Positions 53,246-61,210 of a stretch of DNA of 64,000 nt are shown here, piece after piece; the stretch's first letter is position 1, and every line of letters begins with the position of its first letter. Made by a program: the position numbers and the translations under genes. This DNA is from an uncultured Gammaproteobacteria bacterium (GTDB lineage: Bacteria; Pseudomonadota; Gammaproteobacteria; PS1; Pseudothioglobaceae), in contig CABXIU010000005.1 in the NCBI GenBank assembly GCA_902512305.1, forward strand, positions 1-64,000, read 5' to 3'. The notes beneath the pieces are model-generated. The model was not told the origin of the DNA. It did no database searches and was given only the letters and a program-made list of their open reading frames with translations.

Positions 53246-54181
53246 ATGAAATACTCAATTGTATTCCCTGGTCAAGGCTCCCAATCTTTAAGGATGCTAT
53301 CTGACCTTAGTAGTAATTTTTCAGTTGTTAAAAATATTTTTCAGGAGGCGAGTGATGCGATTAGTGTTGACCTGTGGAAGATTGTTAATGAGGATCAAGA
53401 AGCACTTAATCTTACTGAAAACACTCAGCCAGTAATGTTGGCTGCTGGATATGCTACCTATAAAATTTTATCTGAAGAAATAAGTCTTTCTCCTTTATCT
53501 ATGGCAGGCCATAGTTTGGGCGAATATACTGCCTTGGTCGCAACTAACTCTATCAATTTTTTTGATGCTATAAGATTAGTTAAAAAAAGAGGTGAATTAA
53601 TGCAGGCTGCTGTTCCAAGTGGGACAGGTTCGATGGCAGCAATACTTGGTCTTGATGATAAATTGATAATTGAGCAGTGCAGTAAAGCAAGCCTTAAAGG
53701 TGTTGTAGAAGCTGTTAATTTCAATTCTCCAGGTCAGGTTGTTATTGCCGGTGAAAAAAGTGCGGTTGCTCATGCTTGTGGACTTATGAAAGAAGCTGGA
53801 GCAAAACGCGCTCTGGTTCTTCCAGTCAGTGTCCCATCCCATTGCTCCTTAATGAAAGAAGCTGCAAATAAATTTAAGACTTATGTGGAAGCAATTAATT
53901 TTAAAACTGGAAATGTTAAAGTGATTCATAATGTGGATGCCGATTATTCAGAAAGTCTTGAAGCTATAAAAACTAAGTTGTTTGAACAGCTGTATATGCC
54001 TGTTCTTTGGACTAATTCTGTCAATAAGATGAGAGATTCAGGCGTAGAGAGGCTTATTGAGGCAGGTCCTGGTAAAGTCTTGACAGGACTTACAAGGCGT
54101 ATAGATAAATCATTAAGTGCTTCAGCTATAATAGACGTGAGTTCATTAAAATCTACGATTGAGGAGATATCAAATGCTTGA
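53246..54181 (+). CDS. fabD: Malonyl-CoA:ACP transacylase
   Basis: 311 residues. The nucleophile elbow MAGHSLGEYTALVA has S90, the active-site histidine H199 lies in VPSHCSLM, and IVFPGQGSQSLRML is the family start. FabD loads malonyl groups onto acyl carrier protein for fatty-acid synthesis. It overlaps fabG by 8 bases, so the pair is co-translated. acpP and fabF, the usual followers of fabG, are not here. Confidence 0.95.
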   Translation: MKYSIVFPGQGSQSLRMLSDLSSNFSVVKNIFQEASDAISVDLWKIVNEDQEALNLTENTQPVMLAAGYATYKILSEEISLSPLSMAGHSLGEYTALVATNSINFFDAIRLVKKRGELMQAAVPSGTGSMAAILGLDDKLIIEQCSKASLKGVVEAVNFNSPGQVVIAGEKSAVAHACGLMKEAGAKRALVLPVSVPSHCSLMKEAANKFKTYVEAINFKTGNVKVIHNVDADYSESLEAIKTKLFEQLYMPVLWTNSVNKMRDSGVERLIEAGPGKVLTGLTRRIDKSLSASAIIDVSSLKSTIEEISNA

Positions 54182-54914
54182 TGGAAAATTAGTTCTTGTT
54201 ACTGGCGCATCTAGAGGTATTGGCAAAGCTATAGCTTTAACTTTGGGGGAGGCTAGAGCAACTGTTATTGGAACAGCTACCTCTGAAGTTGGTGTCGATA
54301 ATATTTCAAAATTTTTTGCTGACAATAAAATTTCTGGAAAAGGAATGAAATTGGATGTGACTGACAATGAGCAAGTCTCTAATCTAGTTAAGAATATCGC
54401 AGAGGATTTTGGTTCAGTTGATATCTTAGTTAATAATGCTGGAATAACAAAAGACAACATTCTTTTAAGAATGAAAGAGGATGAGTGGGAAGATATTATT
54501 AATACTAATCTATCTTCAGTCTTTAAGATGTCAAAATCATTACTCAGAGGCATGATAAAAAAACGTTCAGGAAGAATTATTTCCATTACTTCTGTAGTTG
54601 GCGCAATGGGAAATGCTGGCCAATCTAATTATGGTGCCGCAAAAGCAGGAATTATTGGTTTTACTAAGTCTTTAGCTCGAGAGGTTGGCATTAGAGGTAT
54701 TACGGTCAATGCAGTTGCACCAGGTTTTATTGAAACTGATATGACCAATAGTCTGCCAGATGAACAAAAGGAAACTTTAGTTGGTCAAATACCTATGGGA
54801 AGATTAGGAAAAGCTAATGAAGTTGCTGAAGCAGTTTTATTTTTAGCTGGTGATAGTGGATCTTATATCACCGCTCAAACTATTCACGTTAATGGTGGAA
54901 TGTATACTGTATAG
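54174..54914 (+). CDS. fabG: 3-oxoacyl-ACP reductase
   Basis: 246 residues from the ATG at 54174, preferred over an upstream TTG because GAGGAG (54161-54166) sits before it. SDR motifs: LVTGASRGIGKAIA (cofactor), NNAGITKDNILL, the catalytic serine in SITSVVGAMGNAGQ, and the YxxxK motif NYGAAKAG; the end is NGGMYTV, the usual FabG C terminus. It reduces 3-oxoacyl-ACP with NADPH. It is followed by a terminator that reads into the convergent Wzz-like gene's last codons. Confidence 0.93.
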   Translation: MLDGKLVLVTGASRGIGKAIALTLGEARATVIGTATSEVGVDNISKFFADNKISGKGMKLDVTDNEQVSNLVKNIAEDFGSVDILVNNAGITKDNILLRMKEDEWEDIINTNLSSVFKMSKSLLRGMIKKRSGRIISITSVVGAMGNAGQSNYGAAKAGIIGFTKSLAREVGIRGITVNAVAPGFIETDMTNSLPDEQKETLVGQIPMGRLGKANEVAEAVLFLAGDSGSYITAQTIHVNGGMYTV

Positions 54915-54919
54915 AAATT

Positions 54920-55693
54920 CTAAGCTTCATTTTCCTTGAAGCTTTTTATAAAATTAATTGTTAAAACCAAAAGAATACTACTAATAGATCCTATAATAAT
55001 ACTCAAAAAGATTACTAATAGAGCTTTTGGTTTTATAGTTTCTATTTCCGGATCTCCAATAGTTTCGACTATTGTTTGTTTTTGAGTCTGAAACTTATTC
55101 AATGAACTTTTTAATTCTGATAATTCTTGGTTTAATTTAAATAATTCATTGGACGCTAAAATTTTATCTTGCAATTTCGCATCTTGATTTTCTTGCAACA
55201 ATTTTGTAAAGGATTTTATCTCATCTTCAATTAAAAACTGAAGATTTCTTGCTTCTTGGGTCTGGGAATCAAAAGTCATTTCTGTAAATTTTAAGTGTGT
55301 ATCAATGGTAAAGCTTATTAAATCATTCAATATTTTTTCATTATTTTCAATTGAGTTTGATTCAGCTTTTAAAGTCAATAACCTATTATCAGATAATTTA
55401 ATTGAAACTTCTTCTTCTGGATATTTTCTTAATTTTAGGAAGTATATTTCATCCATAAAACCAGACGGAGATGAAACAAACCCTGCTCCATTAATATTTA
55501 CAAAATAACCAAGCTCGATTTTACTTATTGTTTGAAATGAAGGTTTCATAAAAAGAGAATATACAAAACCTGCCAATGTAAAAATTAAAATAATTGAGAT
55601 TATTAATTTCTTAAAATCTATAAGAATTTTAATTATATTTCGCACATCTATTTGATCTTCTAGTGGAGATTGTTGCATTAAATTTTGAGTCAT
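54920..55693 (-). CDS. Wzz-type chain-length determinant-like membrane protein
   Basis: 257 residues with the Wzz topology: a cytoplasmic start, membrane helix (about 30-50, LIISIILIFTLAGFVYSLFM), a periplasmic region with a long coiled coil (EIKSFTKLLQENQDAKLQDK and following), and a second helix (LLVIFLSIIIGSISSILLVL). This is the pattern of polysaccharide co-polymerases that set O-antigen or exopolysaccharide chain length. The usual proline-glycine motif in helix 2 is not obvious. No glycosyltransferase, flippase or polymerase gene is nearby, so it is an orphan here. Confidence 0.75.
   Translation of the reverse strand: MTQNLMQQSPLEDQIDVRNIIKILIDFKKLIISIILIFTLAGFVYSLFMKPSFQTISKIELGYFVNINGAGFVSSPSGFMDEIYFLKLRKYPEEEVSIKLSDNRLLTLKAESNSIENNEKILNDLISFTIDTHLKFTEMTFDSQTQEARNLQFLIEDEIKSFTKLLQENQDAKLQDKILASNELFKLNQELSELKSSLNKFQTQKQTIVETIGDPEIETIKPKALLVIFLSIIIGSISSILLVLTINFIKSFKENEA
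54922..54947 (+). terminator. Intrinsic terminator of fabD-fabG inside the Wzz-like gene end
   Basis: Stem AAGCTTC (54922-54928) with GAAGCTT (54938-54944), 9-base loop, then T5 (54943-54947). It begins 8 bases after the fabG stop and overlaps the last codons of the convergent Wzz-like gene, so the same bases serve as coding and termination sequence. Confidence 0.65.
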
Positions 55694-55776
55694 CTAAAAC
55701 AAAGTAAATGAATTTTAATATATATTTTATATAAAAATAGTTGCTAATAAGATTCATTATGAATTTAAAAGGGAGT

Positions 55777-56229
55777 TTATTTTCTAAGTGATTTAAAAAA
55801 TGATTGTAAGATATTCTTACATTTGTGCTCTAGCACTGCACCGCTAACTGATATTTGATGGTTAAAGATTGATTGAGATGAGAGATCAATAGTTGAACCA
55901 CAAACCCCGCTTTTAAAATCTGAAGCTCCAAAAACTACTCTATCAATGCGAGCATGAATCATTGCTCCAAAACACATTGCACATGGCTCTAAAGTTACAT
56001 ATAAGGTTGTTCTTGGTAATCTATAGTTTCGTAATTTTGCACCAGCTTTCCTTAGAACTTCTATTTCAGCATGGGCAGTTGGATCGTTATTGATTATCGG
56101 TCGATTATGAGCTTGTGCAATTAATTTATTGTCTTTAACAAGAACTGCGCCAACAGGTATCTCATTTTCATCCATTGCTAAATGAGCTTCATCAATAGCA
56201 ATTTTCATCCATTTTTCATCACTGATCAT
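55777..56229 (-). CDS. tadA: tRNA-specific adenosine deaminase TadA
   Basis: 150 residues. The zinc deaminase motifs are DPTAHAEIEVLRKAG (HAE) and LEPCAMCFGAMIHARI (PCxxC), with the substrate loop VVFGASDFKSGV. TadA deaminates A34 to inosine in tRNA-Arg. It lies 25 bases after the LysE-like gene on the same strand. Confidence 0.94.
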   Translation of the reverse strand: MISDEKWMKIAIDEAHLAMDENEIPVGAVLVKDNKLIAQAHNRPIINNDPTAHAEIEVLRKAGAKLRNYRLPRTTLYVTLEPCAMCFGAMIHARIDRVVFGASDFKSGVCGSTIDLSSQSIFNHQISVSGAVLEHKCKNILQSFFKSLRK

Positions 56230-56254
56230 AAGTTCATTTTAACAATAGACAAGA

Positions 56255-56875
56255 TTAAAACCAACCACCTTGGGCAGCTAGATTAAAAGCGATAATAAAC
56301 ATAATTGATGCAATAAATGCATCAAGGATTCGCCAATGTCTAGGGGTTTGCATTATAGGGGTAAGGAGTTTGGCACCATAAGCAATACCAAAAAACCAAA
56401 TAAAACTTGCAATACATGCGCCAAATGCAAAATATACTCTACTTAAATCTATAAACTGTTGAGCGATGGATCCAATCAGAATCATAGTATCAAGATAGAC
56501 ATGAGGGTTGGCAAAAGTAAAAATTGCAGCAATCGATAAGGAATTTAAAAGACTACTTGGCTTGATATTGCTTGAAATAATCTTAGAGTTAGCTTTGAAA
56601 ACTGAATTAAGTCTTAATAATCCATAAGATAATAACCACAGCGCTGCAAAACCAAAAATGATTTTAGAATATTCATTAATAAAATCATTTAAGAAATATG
56701 AAATTCCTACAACCCCTAGAATAATTAATAAGGCGTCAGAGATTGAACAAAAAAGAGCAATATAAAAGATATGCTGTCTAAGAATTCCTTGTCTTAGAAC
56801 AAATGCATTTTGCGAACCAATTGCTACAATTAATGAAAGCCCAAGAAAAAAACCCGTTAAAAATGCTGTAAACAT
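56255..56875 (-). CDS. LysE/ArgO family amino-acid exporter
   Basis: 206 residues with six predicted membrane segments. FFLGLSLIVAIGSQNAFVLR and DALLIILGVVGI are the conserved LysE/ArgO features, and LNSLSIAAIFTFANPHVYLD is the second characteristic helix. ArgO exports arginine (and canavanine); LysE exports lysine and arginine. The substrate is not certain from sequence; no LysG/ArgP-type regulator is adjacent. Confidence 0.88.
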   Translation of the reverse strand: MFTAFLTGFFLGLSLIVAIGSQNAFVLRQGILRQHIFYIALFCSISDALLIILGVVGISYFLNDFINEYSKIIFGFAALWLLSYGLLRLNSVFKANSKIISSNIKPSSLLNSLSIAAIFTFANPHVYLDTMILIGSIAQQFIDLSRVYFAFGACIASFIWFFGIAYGAKLLTPIMQTPRHWRILDAFIASIMFIIAFNLAAQGGWF

Positions 56876-56962
56876 TTATTATGGATTTTTATTAGTGCAC
56901 CTGAATGCAATATTACGAGCAAAATAAAAAATATAAGTCATTGATTTTAATAGGTTTTTTGA

Positions 56963-58537
56963 CTATTCCCACTCAATTGTTGAAGGAGGTTTTCCAGATA
57001 TGTCATAGACAACTCTAGAAACCCGATTAATTTCATTCATGATTCGGTTTGAAACATGATCAAGAAAGTCATATGGAAGCCTTGCCCATCTTGCAGTCAT
57101 AAAGTCTATCGTTTCTACAGCCCGTAATGCAATAACATAGTCGTATCTTCTCTCATCACCAGTGACGCCAACTGATTTCACTGGGAGAAACACAGCAAAA
57201 GCTTGATTTACAGAATCATATAAGTTAAAGTTGACCAGTTCCTCAATAAAAATATTATCAGCAAGTCTTAAAATTTCAGCGAATTCTTCTTTGACTGGAC
57301 CTAGAATTCTTACACCTAATCCAGGACCAGGAAATGGGTGACGAAATAACATTTTTTTTGGAAGCCCGAGATTAACACCAATTTCTCTCACCTCATCTTT
57401 GAAAAGCTCCTTTAGTGGTTCAACCAAATCAAATTTCATATCTTCTGGAAGGCCACCAACGTTATGATGAGATTTTATTACTTTGGCTTTGCCTGATGCA
57501 GCTCCAGCAGACTCAATAACATCAGGATAAATTGTCCCTTGAGCTAGAAAGTTTATATCTTTTAATTTTTTTGCTTCGATATCAAATATTTCAATAAATG
57601 CGTTACCAATAATTTTTCTTTTGATTTCAGGATCACTTTTATCTAACAATTTATCGAAGAAATATTGCTGAGCATCAACTCGAATAACTTTTACTCCAAG
57701 ATTTTCACTGAAGGTGTTCATTACTTCATTGCCCTCATTGAGCCTTAATAATCCATTGTCTACAAATACACAAGTTAGTTGATTGCCTATCGCTTTCTGA
57801 AGAAGAACGGCAACTACTGAGGAGTCAACACCACCAGAAAGACCCAATAAAACTTTCTGTTTACCAACCTGCAACTTAATTTTCTGAATTAAGTCTTCAA
57901 TGATATTTTCTGTGGTCCATTTTTTTTCACAGCAACAGATATTAGTAACAAACCTTTCTAAAATTTTATTACCTTGTTTAGTATGTGTTACCTCAGGATG
58001 AAATTGAAGACCATAGTAACCTTTGTCCGAATTTGCAAACCCAGCGATTGGACAGTTATCTGTTGATGCAATTAATTCAAATCCAGGTGGTAAATTCGTG
58101 ACTTCAATTCCGTGACTCATCCAAACATCCAATAGAGCATGTCCTTCAGGGTTAATATCGTCAAATATTTGATCCAAGAGTCGAGAATGATTTCTAGCTC
58201 GAACCTGAGCAAATCCAAACTCAGATTTATCAGCACTTTTGGCACTTCCACCAAGTTGAACTGCAATAGTTTGCATTCCATAACAAATTCCTAAGATTGG
58301 GATCTTAAGATCAAAAACTAATTGTGGCGCCCTGGCTGAATTATCTTCAACAACTGTATCTGGACCACCTGAGAGAATAATTCCATTAGGATTAAATTTT
58401 TTAATAAAATGGGTACTTACATCATATGGAACTAATTCACAATAAACTCCAATCTCCCTAACTCTTCTTGCTATTAGTTGAGTATATTGAGAGCCAAAAT
58501 CAAGAATTAGAATTTTATGTTGATGTATGTCTGACAT
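56963..58537 (-). CDS. guaA: GMP synthase (glutamine-hydrolysing)
   Basis: 524 residues, full length. The amidotransferase domain has [20 protein letters not shown] with the nucleophile cysteine and FHPEVTHT; the ATP-pyrophosphatase P-loop is [17 protein letters not shown]; the C-terminal dimerisation domain has [15 protein letters not shown] and ends in PPSTIEWE. It aminates XMP to GMP. guaB, the usual partner, is absent. Confidence 0.96.
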   Translation of the reverse strand: MSDIHQHKILILDFGSQYTQLIARRVREIGVYCELVPYDVSTHFIKKFNPNGIILSGGPDTVVEDNSARAPQLVFDLKIPILGICYGMQTIAVQLGGSAKSADKSEFGFAQVRARNHSRLLDQIFDDINPEGHALLDVWMSHGIEVTNLPPGFELIASTDNCPIAGFANSDKGYYGLQFHPEVTHTKQGNKILERFVTNICCCEKKWTTENIIEDLIQKIKLQVGKQKVLLGLSGGVDSSVVAVLLQKAIGNQLTCVFVDNGLLRLNEGNEVMNTFSENLGVKVIRVDAQQYFFDKLLDKSDPEIKRKIIGNAFIEIFDIEAKKLKDINFLAQGTIYPDVIESAGAASGKAKVIKSHHNVGGLPEDMKFDLVEPLKELFKDEVREIGVNLGLPKKMLFRHPFPGPGLGVRILGPVKEEFAEILRLADNIFIEELVNFNLYDSVNQAFAVFLPVKSVGVTGDERRYDYVIALRAVETIDFMTARWARLPYDFLDHVSNRIMNEINRVSRVVYDISGKPPSTIEWE

Positions 58538-58586
58538 ATAAAGAGATTTAACTCAGAAATTCAATTAAATAGAAAATGTTATTTTA

Positions 58587-59672
58587 ATGAAAATCAAAGA
58601 TCGCTACATTGCTAAAACACTATTAAGTTATACATTAGTTGTAATGATAGTGTGGCTGAGTATTTATAGTTTTTTTAATTTTTTATCAGAATTAAATTCT
58701 GTTGGAAAAGCTAATTACACCATTCTCGCGGCATTTCAATACATTGTATTGCAGATGCCTGAAGTTGCATATGATCAAGCATCAGCTTTAATTCTTCTTG
58801 GTTGTATTCTTGGGATGGGTCATTTGGCTACCACCGGGCAGCTTCTTATCTTTAGAGCTTCAGGTGCGTCAGTTTTCAAGATTACTTGGCTTACTGTAAA
58901 AAATGCAATGTTATTTTTATTTATATTGATTTTAGTTGGAGAAACTTTTGCTCCAACTCTTACTCAATATGCCGAAAGTGAGCGATCGGATGCTTTGGGT
59001 CAGACTGGTTTTTCAGGAAGTCAAGATGGATTCTGGATTAGAGATGGAGATAATTTTATTAATGTTGAAAATAATATCGATGGAAGCTTATTTTCTGGAA
59101 TTACTGTTATTGAGGTAAATAAAAATAATAGGATTGAAAGAGTCGTTAACTCAGAAAGCGGTACTTTTGATGGTAAATCACTTAATCTCAATGAAACAGA
59201 TATTTTTTCAATTAATGATGCAAAAAATAAATTTGAAAATATTTCTCTAAAAGAGCGAAATGTATATAACAAAAGTGTTGCTTTTGATCAGGACTTAATC
59301 GCCACCCTTGAAAAAGAACCAGAAGATCTCTCTACCTTTACGATAATAAAACAGATACAATTTTTAACAGAAAATAAACTTAGAGCAGGTGTCTTTGAAG
59401 TAGAGCTATACAATAGAATGGTAAAACCATTTACTCTTATTGCTATGGTTTTGCTAGCCATGCTATTTATTTTTGGATCGACTCGAGATGTGACACTTGG
59501 AAGAAAAATATTTTTTGGAGTTGCTATAGGCTTATCATTTGAATTAGTCTCTAGAATTGGTAGTGCAATGGCATTGAGTTTTGATTTTAACCCATTACTT
59601 AGCTCTTTTATTCCTGCTCTTTTAGTAATAATAATTGCAATTTCATTATTAATTAAAAAATCAACAAATTAG
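58587..59672 (+). CDS. lptG: LPS export permease LptG
   Basis: 361 residues. Three N-terminal helices, a beta-jellyroll periplasmic domain (about residues 125-265) and three C-terminal helices form the LptF/LptG permease. The start IKDRYIAKTLLSYTLVV and LLGCILGMGHLATTGQLLIF agree better with LptG. It helps extract LPS from the inner membrane with LptF and LptB. lptF, usually its upstream partner, is not in the window; guaA lies divergently upstream. Confidence 0.85.
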   Translation: MKIKDRYIAKTLLSYTLVVMIVWLSIYSFFNFLSELNSVGKANYTILAAFQYIVLQMPEVAYDQASALILLGCILGMGHLATTGQLLIFRASGASVFKITWLTVKNAMLFLFILILVGETFAPTLTQYAESERSDALGQTGFSGSQDGFWIRDGDNFINVENNIDGSLFSGITVIEVNKNNRIERVVNSESGTFDGKSLNLNETDIFSINDAKNKFENISLKERNVYNKSVAFDQDLIATLEKEPEDLSTFTIIKQIQFLTENKLRAGVFEVELYNRMVKPFTLIAMVLLAMLFIFGSTRDVTLGRKIFFGVAIGLSFELVSRIGSAMALSFDFNPLLSSFIPALLVIIIAISLLIKKSTN

Positions 59673-59676
59673 TTTG

Positions 59677-59976
59677 ATGTCACAAGTTGAATCAAAAGTT
59701 TCAAAACAAAAAGTCAAACTTCCTAATCGGTTCGATGTGCTTTTGTTAAACGATGACTATACATCAATGGATTTTGTTGTTGAAGTACTCAGAAATTTTT
59801 TCAATAAAGAGTTTTTGGCAGCTGAGGCAATTATGCTTAAAATACATATCGATGGTGAGGCAGTGTGTGGAACATACTCTTATGATGTTGCACAAACAAA
59901 AGTTTCGCAAGTCATAGAATATTCTCGCAAAAATGACCAGCCATTAATGTCAGTTTTAAGGGAAGTGACTTCTTAG
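59677..59976 (+). CDS. clpS: ATP-dependent Clp protease adaptor ClpS
   Basis: 99 residues from the ATG at 59677 (a TTG just before it was rejected). The ClpS core is visible: LPNRFDVLLLNDDYTSMDFV with the substrate-binding NDD, FLAAEAIMLKIHIDGEAVCG with the HxxG region, and VSQVIEYSRKNDQPLMSVLR. ClpS delivers N-degron proteins to ClpAP. Its usual neighbour clpA is 1.2 kb away, separated by a dioxygenase gene. Confidence 0.94.
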   Translation: MSQVESKVSKQKVKLPNRFDVLLLNDDYTSMDFVVEVLRNFFNKEFLAAEAIMLKIHIDGEAVCGTYSYDVAQTKVSQVIEYSRKNDQPLMSVLREVTS

Positions 59977-60009
59977 TTAAATTAATTTTTATTAGGAGAT
60001 ATTATTATT

Positions 60010-61113
60010 ATGTCAATTCAATCAATTAAGCCTGAGAATGATGGTTTAAATATATTTTGGAATGATGGTTCATCTAGCTGTTTCCCTTGGCTTTGGTTGA
60101 GAGATCATAGTGAGAGTGAAAATGATCTTCATCCAGACTCGAAGCAACGCCAAATTGATGTATTTAGTCAAACGCTAGACAATTCAGTAGTTGATGCGAT
60201 ATTAGATCAAAACACAAAAAATATTTTAGTTCATTGGAGTGATAAATCAAACAGCTGTGTTTCATTTGAGTTGCTTGAAGCATTGGCATCAACAGGTCGT
60301 CCAAGTGCACAAGCATTGGCTAATGATAGTTGTTGGGATTCTGCTAATGAAATCAAAGATTTTCCAAAAATGTCATTTGATTATTTCATGAGTGATGATG
60401 GTTTAAAACAATGGCTAGGGAATATTCAAAAAAATGGATTTGTTTTAGTCTCTGGAGCGCCAGCGACAGCAGATGCCACGAAAGAACTTATGGAGAAGGT
60501 GGCATATATAAGAAATTCTATTTTTGGCGGTTTTTCAGTTTGGGACAACAAACTTACAAATCCAGATGATACAGCTTTTACATCTCTTGCAATCGAGCCT
60601 CACACGGATGGGACTTATGTTCACGATGCTCCTGGTCTTCAAACTCTTCACTGCTTAAAAAAAGATTCAGTTGGTGGCGAAAATCAACTAGTCGATGGCC
60701 TTGCTATTGCTGAAAAAATAAGAGCTGAATATCCTGATTATTTTGAAATACTTTCGAAAATAAATATTCCAGGAAGATATATTAAGACAGAAACATATTT
60801 AGAAGCTAAGAGGCCTTTGATTAGACTTAACGATCAGCAAGAAGTTGTTCAGGTGAGCTTTAATAATCATGACAGAGCGCCCTTTAGACTTGATAATGAC
60901 TCAATGAATCAATTTTATGAGGCATACAAGGTTTTTCATAATCTAGCTAATGACAAAAGTCGTCAATTTGAATTTATGTTAGAACCTGGCACAGTTTTAA
61001 CATTTGATAACTGGAGAGTTCTTCATGCGCGTGCGTCCTTAACTGGCTATCGTCAGCTTTGTGGCGGCTATCATAATCGTGAAGACTTTGAGAGTAGATT
61101 GAGATTAATTTAG
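60010..61113 (+). CDS. Gamma-butyrobetaine dioxygenase-like 2-oxoglutarate enzyme
   Basis: 367 residues. The N-terminal GBBH-like domain has the WLWLRDHSESEND segment; the C-terminal TauD/TfdA-like double-stranded helix has the iron ligands H198 and D200 (IEPHTDGTYV) and H339 (NWRVLHARASLTGY), with R348 as likely 2-oxoglutarate anchor. The family includes gamma-butyrobetaine hydroxylase (carnitine synthesis), trimethyllysine hydroxylase and the trimethylaminoethylphosphonate enzyme TmpA, so the substrate is probably a trimethylammonium-type compound, but this is inference. The cysteines that bind structural zinc in human BBOX1 are replaced here (SESEND). A good AGGAG precedes the ATG. It is lodged between clpS and clpA. 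Confidence 0.78.
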   Translation: MSIQSIKPENDGLNIFWNDGSSSCFPWLWLRDHSESENDLHPDSKQRQIDVFSQTLDNSVVDAILDQNTKNILVHWSDKSNSCVSFELLEALASTGRPSAQALANDSCWDSANEIKDFPKMSFDYFMSDDGLKQWLGNIQKNGFVLVSGAPATADATKELMEKVAYIRNSIFGGFSVWDNKLTNPDDTAFTSLAIEPHTDGTYVHDAPGLQTLHCLKKDSVGGENQLVDGLAIAEKIRAEYPDYFEILSKINIPGRYIKTETYLEAKRPLIRLNDQQEVVQVSFNNHDRAPFRLDNDSMNQFYEAYKVFHNLANDKSRQFEFMLEPGTVLTFDNWRVLHARASLTGYRQLCGGYHNREDFESRLRLI

Positions 61114-61210
61114 TATGATAATTTATCACATAAATTGAATTTTTTTTTGAATCAAATTCCTTTCAGAGCTGTTAAAATTAAGCTTAGAGATTAAAAAATA
61201 ATAATATTCT

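Noticed and set aside
54170-54586. 138-codon minus-strand ORF opposite fabG
   Set aside because: Fully inside conserved fabG, without ribosome-binding site or known motif.
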